Positions 1 through 10,439 of a stretch of DNA of 64,000 nt are shown one piece after another. Numbering within the stretch: position 1 is the first letter of the stretch; the number at the start of each line of letters is the position of its first letter. The notes under the pieces were generated by a model that worked only from the letters and a program-made list of their open reading frames with translations, ran no database searches and had not been told where the DNA came from. The DNA is from Viscum album (lineage: Eukaryota; Streptophyta; Magnoliopsida; Santalales; Viscaceae). The translations under genes and the position numbers were made by a program. The stretch spans positions 231,933,591 to 231,997,590 of the forward strand of contig OY728143.1 in assembly GCA_963277665.1 (NCBI GenBank), given 5' to 3'.

Positions 1-2491
1 GGCTATGATTCCACCCATATTTTGGTTTTCAAACTGTGGTATTAAATTTGAAAGGCGTGTTAGATCTAAAAATGATAGAAAATTTATCTTCCATCTATAT
101 ATTTGAATAATATTTTAGGGATTGTTTCATGAAAAGAAATTAATGAATTATGTGTTGATTACCTAATAACTATTTAAATTATCACAACCTACTTATGTCA
201 CTCAGTGTCGAAAGAACTGATATTTTTTTCAGCATCAACTTTTGTTTTGGTTTTACTATGTGTAGGGCTTGTCACATTGATGGTGGTGACTAAAAGGACA
301 TATGGGGATCCTGTCGATTCCAGATTAATATTAATTATGAATATATTTTTTATTTTTTTTGATGAAAATGTATTTGGATCTGTTTATTGATTTTATGCAT
401 TAATAAATTGTGGGTTCTTCATTTTATTCTTCATACTAAATTTTTTTTATAGCATTTTATATAGGGATAAGTAGTTACCATTGGATTATATTTTATGCCT
501 AAGACTTGTTTCCAATATGGGAGGGCCAGTAACGCCTCTCAGACATTGTCACGTGCTGGCTTGGGTGACTTGTTAGGGGATAAATGAGTCTGGATAATGA
601 AATTGGAACAAAATAATTCATAAAAATTGTATTAATTTTATTTTTTTAAATCATTTACTTGATTTATGTAGTGAATATATACGAAATATATCTAAATTTT
701 TGATGAAATGAATGTGATTGATTTATCACTAAAAATAAAAAATAAATAATCATGATAAAATAATTCTTTATATTCGAAACAATATTTTCTAGCAAAATTA
801 CTATTTTTAAAAGTGTTAAAAAAATTTAGAGTAATTAAAACAAATAGAGGGAATTTTTTTATTTATCTATTAATCAAAATTACATAATCATTACAATCAA
901 AGTAAAGTGGCTAGAAATTTCATTATTTAAAAATCATTGATGGTTATCATAAAAAAATAGAACCAATGAAATAAATACAAGTATTTGAGTTATTTTATAA
1001 TATTATTCCATAACATTAATATATCTCGACCTATTTTACCATTAATAAGGTGACACATTTTTACTATTTTCATTTTCATAATGAAAAAAATGTACCCAAT
1101 TACCTAATTTGATCCACATAATTATAAATATGGATTCCAATATTTAATATTCCATTAATATAATTTGAAGAAATCATATTTAATATAAATGTGTATAAGG
1201 AAATGAAAATTAATTAGTATAAAAATTCATTTTAATCTAAATGCGAACTTTTACCAAAATCAAGTAATATATTGATTCAAATGTAATAAATTAGAATAAA
1301 TATTTTTATAGACATTGTATGGTACATTAATATCATATTGAAAGAATAATGTCACTTTTTAATGAAAAGAAATGTATATTTTACAAAAATAGTAATTTTG
1401 ATATGTTAATATAATAATATACCTCTTTAAGAAAATCACATAATTTCACCCTAAGTCATTTTTTGGTAGGTTCATTTTAAAAATAAAATAAATCTTATTA
1501 AATAAATGTGTTATAATTTTTATATATTAATGATAATAATCACTAACAAAAGTTAATAAAAAATATTTTTTAAAAAAAATTTATTTTTGAATCATAAATT
1601 TCTTGTTTTAAAAATTGTGTAATTGTTTATTCGGAATTTATCAGAACATTTTAATTATTAAAAAATAATATGTATTTTTTCAAAAAATATTTTTACCATT
1701 AATACCATCCTATTTAATGTATAGGTTATAATGCACACACTCAAATAAAAATGTTTTTTTTTCAGTGAATTAAAATTCAAAAAAAAGAACGGTGTTGTGT
1801 TTTAGCCACCTATCTAGTGTATTATTATTTTAAAATATATATTCTTATCGATGCATTCAACCCCAAAAGTAAATAATATCCTTGTAATTTTATCTTATTT
1901 ATGATGAAAAGGGTGTTAATATTTGTTTATGAAAATTAAATTATAGGGAATGGATGAAAAAAATATAATAATGAAATTAAAAAAATACTTTTAATATTTA
2001 TAAAAAATACCTTCAACTAAAACCCATATCATATAAATGTATAATAAAAAATTTTCATAAAAATATGGAATTGGAAAAAATAAGGATACTTGGAATAACA
2101 GAAAACTAGGTTCGCAAATTGGAGAAAAATATTTGGTACAAAAAATATAGACATGGAGGAGAAATTTAATGACCAAATATTTGATGGTGGATAAAAATAT
2201 GTTAATGAGAATGTTATTTTCCAAAAAAAACCAAAAAATTACTAGTTATTAAGAACACTATCAATTCAACAGAAATGAAGGTAACATAATGGAATTCTTA
2301 TTTCAGAATCTTTATCTAAGTGTTTAGGAATTACATTACCATATACACTAAAACATAAGGGAACATAATTACACCATTTTATACAAATACGTAAATATAA
2401 TATTGTCCTTTGGTTGCATGTTTTAATCGATTTCCACCTTTATGTCATATTTTACTCATAATTATGAGTATGTTGATTTAATTCTATATGA
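1..2491. other. AT-rich sequence with no recognisable gene
   Basis: I see no gene, RNA or bounded repeat here. The sequence is strongly A/T-rich, with frequent homopolymers and stops in all frames. A short open stretch at 205-390 has no family motif and lacks coding character. A slightly less AT-rich patch near 480-590 has no features I can name. It is probably old transposon debris, but I could not link it to any element in the window. Confidence 0.5.
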
Positions 2492-2496
2492 AATAT
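2492..2496. repeat. Target-site duplication of Cassandra, left copy (AATAT)
   Basis: AATAT lies directly before the left end of the Cassandra element. It is repeated exactly at 3,651-3,655, directly after the right end. Five bases is the normal duplication length for plant LTR retrotransposons, so this fixes the element boundaries. Confidence 0.8.
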
Positions 2497-2873
2497 TCTG
2501 ACAACCAGGTCTGAGTGACAGCACAACCACCCTGCCTTAACATGGTCGTCGGGTCCTGGCCTACCAGGTACCACCAGTTGTCCCCACAAACACGTGGGGC
2601 CCACCCCAGGGTCCACCCACATGCCTGAACGGGTCATCTGACTATTGATAACCCCCACAGGCCAACACTTGTTCTTTCCAGTGTGCTTTTTCCTCACTCA
2701 CACACACCCTGGGAAACTTCCCAGAAGATCACCCATCCTGATCACTACTTCAGGACAAGCACGCTTAACTGTGGAGTTCTAATCAGACAGGCTCCCAAAA
2801 AGAAAGGTGCACCTTGTTGACATGAGTCATATCATTTAGACATTTAACCCTTTTATAATTTGGGAATGTTACA
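2497..2873 (-). repeat. Cassandra LTR, 3' copy (full length, 377 bp)
   Basis: On the minus strand this LTR begins TGTAACATTCCC and ends TTGTCAGA, where the other copies end TTGTCACA. It aligns along its length with 3,275-3,650, with scattered differences that are mostly C/T or G/A transitions, as expected from decay of methylated cytosines. It contains a complete 5S-like domain. The polypurine tract lies just upstream on the minus strand, which makes this the 3' LTR. Confidence 0.85.
2711..2813 (-). promoter_or_regulatory. 5S-rRNA-like pol III promoter domain, copy 1
   Basis: On the minus strand this reads like a diverged 5S rRNA. Box A is AGTTAAGCGTGC (2,759-2,770). Box C is GGATGGGTGA followed by TCTTCTGGGAAG (2,717-2,739). 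Between them is a remnant of the intermediate region with GTAGTGATC. In true 5S genes these boxes recruit TFIIIA and pol III. In Cassandra they lie inside the LTR in the element's own orientation. The outer 5S stem is not preserved, so this is not a 5S gene. Confidence 0.85.
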
Positions 2874-2973
2874 ATCATCCCCCCTTTAGGGTACAACACC
2901 CTCATTGTGGGCCCTACATCTCAACCCAGGCAGTGCACCGCACTTAAGGATGGGTTCCTCCCCTGATAACAAA
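2874..2973 (-). other. Cassandra internal region with polypurine tract and degenerate PBS
   Basis: This 100-bp segment is the whole internal domain. On the minus strand it starts with TTTGTTATCAGG (2,963-2,973), a decayed primer-binding site for initiator tRNA-Met (usual form TGGTATCAGAG). It ends with CCTAAAGGGGGGATGAT (2,874-2,890), the polypurine tract directly before the 3' LTR. No protein could be encoded here, as expected for a TRIM. Confidence 0.75.
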
Positions 2974-3232
2974 TGTGACAACCGGGTCCCGGTGATAGCA
3001 CAGACACCCCGCCTTAACAACGTCGTCGGGTCCTGGCCAACCTGGTACCACCAGTTGCCCCCGCCGACACGTGGGGCCTGCCCCAGGATCCACCCACATG
3101 CCTGAACGGGTCATCTGACTAATGATAATCCCCACAGGCCAACACATGTCCTTTCCAGTGTGCTTTGTCCTCACTCACACACACCCTAAGAAACTTTCCA
3201 GAAAGTCACCCATCATGATCACTACACCAGGC
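2974..3232 (-). repeat. Cassandra middle LTR, lacking its 5' part
   Basis: This copy matches the LTR from its minus-strand 3' end through the 5S box C, then stops inside the intermediate region. At 3,227-3,232 the word CCAGGC joins LTR sequence to internal sequence. Box A, the start of the LTR, the polypurine tract and half the spacer are missing. The same CCAGGC occurs naturally in the LTR (3,528-3,533) and in the internal domain (2,927-2,932). That points to a deletion or template switch at short homology. Confidence 0.78.
3191..3226 (-). promoter_or_regulatory. Broken 5S-like domain (box C only)
   Basis: The middle LTR keeps a diverged box C (minus strand GATGGGTGACTTTCTGGAAAG), but the junction removes box A. 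It therefore lacks one of the two internal elements pol III needs in a 5S-type promoter. Confidence 0.7.
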
Positions 3233-3274
3233 AGTCCACCGCACTTAAGGCTGGGTTCCTCCTCTGATACCAAA
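3233..3274 (-). other. Cassandra PBS segment behind the 5' LTR
   Basis: On the minus strand, directly after the 5' LTR and a 2-nt spacer, the sequence reads TGGTATCAGAG (3,262-3,272). This is an exact match to the usual initiator tRNA-Met primer-binding site of plant LTR elements. It sets the orientation of the element. Confidence 0.8.
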
Positions 3275-3650
3275 TGTGACAACCGGGTCCCGGTGACAGC
3301 ACAGACACCCCGCCTTAATAAGGTCGTCGGGTCATGGCCTACCAGGTACCACCAGTTGCCCCTACGGACACGTGGGGCCCGCCCCAGGGTCCACCCACAT
3401 GCCTGAACGGGTCATCTGACTAATGATAATCCCCACAGGCCAACACATGTATTTTCCTGTGTGCTTTGTCCCCACACAAACACACCCTGGGAAACTTCCC
3501 AGAAGGTCACCCATCCTGATCACTACTCCAGGCCAAGCACGCTTAACTGTGGAGTTCTAATCAGACAGGCTCCCGAAAAGGAAGGTGCACCTTTTTAACA
3601 TGAGTCATATCATTTAGTCATTTAACCCTTTATCATTTGGGGATGTTACA
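3275..3650 (-). repeat. Cassandra LTR, 5' copy (full length, 376 bp)
   Basis: On the minus strand this starts TGTAACATCCCC and ends GGTTGTCACA, a clean TG...CA LTR followed by the primer-binding site. It holds a complete 5S-like domain and abuts the AATAT duplication at 3,651-3,655. Confidence 0.87.
3489..3591 (-). promoter_or_regulatory. 5S-rRNA-like pol III promoter domain, copy 2
   Basis: This is the best preserved of the three domains. On the minus strand, box A AGTTAAGCGTGC lies at 3,537-3,548 and box C GGATGGGTGACCTTCTGGGA at 3,495-3,517. Spacing matches copy 1. It would promote transcription into the primer-binding site and internal region. Confidence 0.85.
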
Positions 3651-3655
3651 AATAT
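3651..3655. repeat. Target-site duplication of Cassandra, right copy (AATAT)
   Basis: Exact partner of 2,492-2,496, directly after the LTR end ATGTTACA. Confidence 0.8.
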
Positions 3656-4240
3656 CATCATCGTTTTATTGACTAAGATGTATATAAATGGACGAATATG
3701 TATTCTTCTTATATTAAATAAATACAAGAGGGTTAGAACATGTTACAATAATAAAAAAAATTAAATAACCCTCATATTATGAAATAATGAATTTTTCTCC
3801 AAAATTTGGAAATAAAAGTAATGGTTAATCATTGATCCTTCCATAAATACATAACCTTATATCCTAATAAACATTAATAAATTTATTAACACAATTTTTT
3901 TCCCTAAATTATAATATCATACGTTTAATCTTTCATCCTTTTAAATGATATACATTTATTGAAAATTAATACTTCATGTTTAATGTAAGGGTTACATATT
4001 ACTCCAACCAATAAAATGTCTCCAAAAATATAATTAATCACCTCAAATTCCCATTAATTAAAAACATAAAATTGGTTTCTATGAATTTAATCATATGACC
4101 AACTATAGGCTTCTAATCCCATGATGGTGTCTATAAATATAAATTTTACCTTACCTAAAAACATTCAAATTTCTAAATTTATATAAACCCTAATTTGATA
4201 GCAACTACAATAGAACTAATCCCACAATCCCTAACTTGGT
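3656..4240. other. AT-rich sequence with no recognisable gene
   Basis: I see nothing that can be named in these 585 bases. They lie between the Cassandra element and the start of an LTR at 4,241, and contain stops in all frames. Confidence 0.5.
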
Positions 4241-7190
4241 TGTAACACCCCATTATTTCATAGTATGTTTTATCTTCAATGTAATTCAATAACATGCACT
4301 ACACGCAACACCAAGCTCAATCGCACCACGACTTACCAAACTAGACATTCAAAAGCGGTTATCAATAGTATTAACTGAATTTTAAATTTTATATAATCCG
4401 TATAAATTTATAATCCAGATTATGAGTTTCATAGACATAATGTAAGAACACATTCATTTTTTAGATAAAAGAGTTATTTTTTTAAAATGAAATTTTATCT
4501 CCTTTTAATGGAGACACCTTTTTAAATCAATTATTTGAATGTTTTATATATTCAATTTGACTAAATAAATTTATTATTTAGAATGGGGGCATCAAAATTT
4601 ACATTGTTTAAATTTTTGGAATTTTTCTGAAAATGTTTGTTTTTTAATGAATAGTGAAAAATATTATATTATAATTCAAAAGTGCAAGTTTAATATAATT
4701 TATTTATATAGTTAAATTTTATTTTTAAATCATTTTAAAGTGTAATAAATATATATTTTTACCATAAAATCCAATGTTTTTTATTGGAATTAATTTCACT
4801 ATGAAATTGGGCATAAAGAAGTATCAATCTTTTGATAGTTATTGTTTTATAAAAACACACTATTTTTTTAACAACGTGGAATTAAGTTCAAATTCACTAA
4901 TGCCACATATATGTTTATAATTTAGAAAAATAGATTTCATTTTTGAATTTGTAATACCAAATATATCTTAGGATGAATTATTGTTATTTTTCTGAAAACA
5001 TTCATATTTTGATGAATAGTGAAAAACACTACGTTATAGTTTTAAACCAAATTTTTATTTAAATAATTATTTATTTTATTTAAATTTAGTTTAGGTTAAC
5101 ATAGATTCATAATACCTATATAAGTTCAATTTAATTCATTGTATTCAGATTATAATAATTTTAGATAAATAAAAAATTTAATGAACTTATCAACGTCTTT
5201 TACCCACCTCCTTGGAAAATTTGAAAATTCACATAAAACTTAATTTTACCGCATCTGTGAGTAGAATTTCAAAAATCGGAGAGACACAGTTTATATCAGT
5301 AAGAAAAATGTGGTTCAATAAAATGAAAATAATTTTTCATGAATAGTAACATTTTACTTTTATTTATAACAGTTAAAAGTAAATATGGTAATTAAGGGTA
5401 AAATTGACATTGTTATTACCCTAACAGATGTCCTAATTCTATTGGATAAGTATAATTCGACCAAAAACAACCTTAGGAATAATATATGATCCTCTTTGGT
5501 CCACATGGATTAGATTAGGACATTAATTATTATTTAATTCAAAGAAGAGTTAAACGAGTTAAAATGAAAGTTTAATAACTAAAACATTTTTAATAAGGGT
5601 TACACATAAGATAAATTAGACTATAAATATTCATTAAAAATCTAAATAAAATCCTATATAATGGTATTTTATTTTTAATTTTTAGATACTGAATAATTAA
5701 ATATATTTTTGACACAATGATGATGCAGAAATTACCATATTAATGAATGAATAAAATAAATGGTATTATAAATATTTAAATAAATAAATTTAAAAGTTTT
5801 TATGACATACGATATTTTTTAAGGTGAATATAAAATTTTAGGGGTTATTAAATGTATCTTTTTAGAAATAATCATGTTGTGATGACTTTCACAAAAACAA
5901 AATACCAAATTGTGACAAAATTGATATAAATTAATATTTAATACAAATACATTATTATTGGTTGATATAATATTCCTAAATATGTAAGGTTCATCCAAAG
6001 GGATTAAATAATAATATATATATCATTAATGATCCACTTTATGTTCTCTTGGAAGTTTAGAGTACCTTTATTAACCATATAGAGTAAGAATACAAGAAGA
6101 CAAGGTAAAAGTCAAACTATTTAACTAAGAGTTACATCTAAAACATAATGTTAAATTGGAAACCTAAACTTCTCTAGAACCTATTGGTTTAGAGGATTTA
6201 TACCCATAACCACCTAAAGATCGAAATAAATTCCTTTGGAACCATTATCAACCAAATATGAGTGAATAATAAATTATAACTTTAATCATTTCCTAAAGTG
6301 ACCCTCACCCCTCTTATAAAAGGGCACATCTCCTTCTCTCAAAATCACACCTCCAAATCCATTTGGCTCTGCCAAACCCTACCCAAATATCCTCCCAACA
6401 TTCTTCACTTAATCCTATAGGCCTTATTTTGAACATAAATATAACCTAAGGAGCCCTTTTGATCAAATCAAAATGAAGAACTCGAAGAAGAGGTAATGAT
6501 TTCACCACCCTCTTTCAACTTCTCTTCTTCATCCACATACTTTTTCTTTGTTGTTTCAATTATAAAATAATAACCCAAGTATATTATTTATAATTTTATG
6601 TTATTATAAATATGGAACAACTATATTCATTATCCTATCCATCTATTGAATAACATGTCACCATATGTGCGTATGTATGTCTTACCGTCTCCACGTCATG
6701 GTATAATTTTTATTCAATACATTATTTTTTGGATGGGTATAATAATGATGTGTAATTGATGAAAATAATAAATATATCATGATAATTTTTCTATATATAT
6801 TATATACCATCCAATTATATATTATTTTAATATCCAAAGAATGATATTATTTCTCGTGCGTACTTACGGATTACCATCTCCATGACGCGATGAGATTCAT
6901 TTCCAAGTTCACCATTCATCGACGATTATAAAAACATAATAATAACAAGAATGTAATATATGAAATAATAATTCTACTAGAGATATATATATTTATATAT
7001 ATAAGTATTTATGTACTCACATATATCTTATTAACTTACTTCCGATCAATATTATATGAAAACGAAAACATCGTTTATGCGTGCGTATGGATATATTGGA
7101 ACCAATACAGTGTGGGTACCAATATAACCTTTTGTTTGAATACCTTTGAAGGAAGTATGTCATCGAATCTGAACAAAAATATGGTATATA
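4241..7190 (+). repeat. LTR remnant of the element-3 family, plus orientation
   Basis: This stretch starts TGTAACACCCC and is colinear, in reverse complement, with the large LTRs at 48,451-52,665 and 55,094-59,529. Clear matches include a segment around 4,795-4,865 (AATTTCACTATGAAATTGGG; counterpart near 51,930-52,010). Others are around 5,405-5,430 (counterpart GGACATGTGTTAGGGTAA near 51,700), around 5,690-5,740 (GATGATGCAG) and around 6,845-6,890 (GTGCGTACTTACGG; counterpart near 50,045-50,110). A TATA box is at the equivalent place. Related LTRs are 4.2-4.4 kb long, so the last part is missing; copia sequence begins at about 7,190. A motif ending GAATAGTGAAAA occurs twice, near 4,622-4,660 and 4,986-5,025, suggesting an internal duplication. 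Confidence 0.65.
6311..6330 (+). promoter_or_regulatory. TATA box of the element-3-family LTR
   Basis: CTCTTATAAAAGGGCAC follows a C-rich stretch and precedes a pyrimidine-rich leader. Both LTRs of element 3 carry the same word in reverse complement (CTTTTATAAG at 50,825-50,834 and 57,472-57,481). Conservation in three diverged copies supports a real core promoter. Confidence 0.6.
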
Positions 7191-7194
7191 TAAA

Positions 7195-8450
7195 TTGGTT
7201 GGTCTAGGAATATGAGTGGAAACTCCTCAATATTTAGAACACTAACTCACGAGGATGATTGACTAGTCTCATTTGGTGAAAATTCCAAAGGTAAAATTAT
7301 GGGCATTGGAACTCTTAGAGATCTAGAAGCTATGTCAATAAATAATGTACACTATGTAAAAGGATTGAAACACAACCTAATATGTATCTCTCTATTTTAC
7401 AGTGATGGATATTTTTATTATTTTTCTAACAACTACAGTAAAGTTTTTAAAGATAAATTTCATAAATTTAGAGCAACACCAACTGAAAATGTTTATACCT
7501 TGGACTTAAATTCCTTGTGTAAACAAAAATTGAACTACTTAACTGCAAAGATAAATGAATTATGGATCTGGTATATAATACTTGTACATTTAAATATATA
7601 TAATTTACATAAGTTATTTAAGAAACAACTAGTTTCTAATTTGCCTAGTATCTTTTTTGAAAGTGATAGATTCTGTGATACATGTCAACTTGGAAAGTTG
7701 CACAATCATCCTTCAAATCAGTTAACAAAATTGCTACTTCTAAACTTCTAGAACATGTCCATATTAATTTTTTTGGAGCTTCAAGAATAGCATGTTTTGA
7801 TGGAAAATTATATGTATATTTATTAGTTGAATACTATTGTAGATTTACTTGGATTTTATTTCAAAAATATAAAAATGTAGCTTTTTACAATATTTGAATA
7901 TCTTTGTAAAGCTGTTTAAAATGAAAAAGGTTTTAAATTAATTTCACTAATAAGTGATCATGGTGAATAATTTTAGATTCTAGAATTTAATTCAATTTTC
8001 TAAAATATGTGTGTTAAACACACCATCTATACACCAAGAACACCTAAACCAAAAAAAATTATTTAAAGTAGAAATAAAGCTATTCAGGAAATGGTTAGGA
8101 AAATGCTAAATTATTACAGTCTTATTACCAATTTCTGGGAAGAAGCTATAAGAACATCCAATTATATAATGAATAGTGTTTTAATCAGACCAATTTTCAA
8201 AAATATACCCTATGAACTCAGGAATAATATAAATAATAAAGTAAATTACATTATAGTTTTTAGATGCATGGTTTACACCTTAAACATGAAGGAAAATCAT
8301 AGTATGTTTGATCCAAAATATGATGAATGAATTTTCATATGATATTATAATACATCTAAAGCTTATTGAGTTTTTAATAAAAAGTAAAGTATTTTTAAAG
8401 ATTCAGTTCATGTGAAATTTTATGAATATAATCCATTTGAGAAATGGTGA
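7195..8450 (+). pseudogene. Copia protease end, GAG-pre-integrase and integrase (broken)
   Basis: The sequence starts in the last part of protease (words such as FGENSKGKIMGIGTL, 7,270-7,315). At 7,299-7,751 comes the GAG-pre-integrase domain: KHNLICISLFYSDG, then HLNIYNLHKLF and CDTCQLGKLHNH. The first histidine of the usual zinc motif is lost, since WHRRLGH has become WYIILVH; the CxxC pair remains. The integrase core follows with FTWILFQKYKN at about 7,850. Of the DDE triad, the first Asp reads Asn (HINFFGA), the second Asp survives (SDHGE, about 7,950), and the Glu codon is TAA (about 8,065). A late integrase stretch at 8,091-8,330 (FWEEAIRTSNYIMNS) and the Sirevirus-like word SKAY then VFNKK close the region. 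At least one frameshift and several stops make it non-functional. Confidence 0.8.
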
Positions 8451-8689
8451 GACCAAATTGATGAATCTAACTCTAATGATAACATTAGACTTGAGAAAAT
8501 GAAAGAATATTTTTAAAAAGATATTTATAAAATTCAGTCCAATTCAGAAGAACATGATATTGATGAACCTAACAATTTTTAACTAGACACTATAGATCCA
8601 TTAAGAATCACTCTTTAGAAACTGTAGTAGGATACCTAGAGACAATAATAAAAACTACAAGGAACATAGGAAATCTTGTTGAGTTTTCA

Positions 8690-10200
8690 CCCATTCTATA
8701 CAAATTAGAACACAAGTCAATAGAAGAAGCCGTAGTTGAAGAATTTTGGATGATACGATTCCTGAAGAACTAAACTAGTTCAAGAGAAAGGATGTTTGGA
8801 ATTTAGTTGAATGACCACAAAACTATCAAGTTATAAAAACTATGTGGGTATTTAGAAATAAACAGGATGATTAAAGAATAATAACTAGAAATAAAGCAAG
8901 ACTAGTATATAAAGGATATAATTCAAAATAATTTATATATAATGATGATACATTTTCACCTATAGCTATATTATATTCCATTAGGATCCTTTTAGCCTAT
9001 ACATCTCACATGAACATTAAATTATTTTAAATGGATGTTATGTCGGCCTTTTTAAATTGTTATTTAATAGAGGATATTTATGTTTAGAAACCTCCTTGTT
9101 TTGAAAATTTTCAAAAACCAAATTTTCTTTTTAAACTGAAAAATGCTCGTTATGGCCTTAAAATCACATAGAGCATTGTATGAAAGAATTAATTATTTTA
9201 TTTCGGAAAATGATTTTACTGTTGTAATGGAAGATCCAACATTATTTAAGAAAACTGTAAACTCTAATATTTTATGGTTTCAAATATATTTTGATGATGT
9301 AATTATTTGATCAATAAATAAAAATTCATGAGTTATCAAATTTAACGCAAAAAAAATTGAAATGAGTTTTATGTGAGAATTAAATTTTATTTTCGGACTT
9401 AAAATTTATCCAAAAGATTTTGTAAATGCTTTGAATCAATGAAAATACATTAATATTTTATTGAATAAATATGGACTGCAAAACATCAAGACATATACAA
9501 CTCCTCTGTGTAGTAATATAAACATGATTTGGATTAAACTTTAATATTAGTTGACAACAATTTATATAGAGGTATTATTGGAATTTTATTATATCTTACC
9601 CCTATCAGGTCTGATATAAAGACATATGTATGTCTTTGTGATATATTTCCATCAAATCCCAATTAATCTCATCTAACTGTTCTTAAAAGAATTTTTAGAC
9701 ATTTATAATGAAATGTTTTTCAATCTCATCTCTATCCAAAAGATTCTGATTTTAATTTAATTTCATATTCAGATTCTGAATTTGGAAGCTGTAGATTAGA
9801 TAGAAAAATCACCTCAGTAACCTACCATATTTTAGTAAAATCATTAGTTTCATGATTTAGTAATAAATAACACTCAATTTCATTGTCAAAAGCTGAAGTA
9901 GAATATGTCTCTGCAGGCAGTTGTTGTGCACAAGGGTTGTAGATGAAAAACAATCATATAGACTTTTGTCTAAATTTAAACAATACTCTAATTTTATGTG
10001 ATAATACAAGTGCTATAAATATTTCAAAAAATTATATTAATCATTTTAGAAATAAGTTTATTGATATCATACATCACTTTCTAAGAGATAATGTTCTTTA
10101 AAAGGATATATTCTTAGAATTTTTATGTATTGAAGTTCAATTAACTGATATTTCTACTAAAATACTTCCCAACTCAAGGTTTCAATTAATTAAAGTGGAT
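8690..10200 (+). pseudogene. Copia reverse transcriptase and RNase H (broken)
   Basis: Reverse transcriptase words are readable across frames: TMWVFRNKQD (8,840), ARLVYKGY (8,900), DDTFSPIA (8,945), MDVMSAFLNCYL (9,030) and the catalytic box QIYFDDVII near 9,285, where YVDD reads YFDD. RNase H follows with SLSKAEVEYVSAGSCCAQ (9,875-9,935), CDNTSAINISKN (9,998-10,035) and DIIHHFLRDNV (10,065-10,097). These match Ty1/copia pol and most resemble the Sirevirus lineage. Numerous stops interrupt the frame, including inside the RT palm. Confidence 0.82.
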
Positions 10201-10439
10201 CTATGTTTATTTAATTTAAAATGAAATTTTAATTTTAATTTTATTTATGAGATTATATTAATTCTTATTTTATTTTATTTTAATCTTCCCTGATTTAAAT
10301 AATTTAATTATTTGTTTTTAGGATAATTTATAATTTCGTCTCTACTGCTATAATTATTTTTTCTACCTACATTTTATTTTATTTTAAATAATGTAATGGT
10401 TATTATGTACATAAATTACATGGTAATAAAGGTTTTCAC

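Larger units (their letters stand above)
2497..3650 (-). mobile_element. Cassandra TRIM retrotransposon with three LTR copies
   Basis: This is a non-autonomous terminal-repeat retrotransposon in miniature. Read on the minus strand it runs LTR (3,650-3,275), primer-binding segment, a truncated middle LTR, a second primer-binding segment, a short spacer, a polypurine tract and a final LTR (2,873-2,497). Each full LTR starts TGTAACAT and ends GACA or similar. Each carries a 5S-rRNA-like domain, the defining mark of Cassandra. There is no coding capacity. It would depend on an autonomous element for reverse transcription and integration. AATAT flanks both ends. Having three LTRs rather than two is unusual and could come from unequal recombination or template switching. 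Identification rests on the 5S-like boxes plus the TRIM architecture. Confidence 0.88.

Noticed and set aside
205..390. 61-codon frame with a hydrophobic start
   Set aside because: No family motif, no conserved copy, and AT-rich composition; chance is sufficient.
2452..3406. Open frames across the Cassandra copies and a possible 5S rRNA gene
   Set aside because: The frames repeat with the LTRs and carry no domain. The 5S similarity is confined to the internal promoter, the outer stem is missing, and the domain is embedded in LTRs, so it is not a functional 5S gene.
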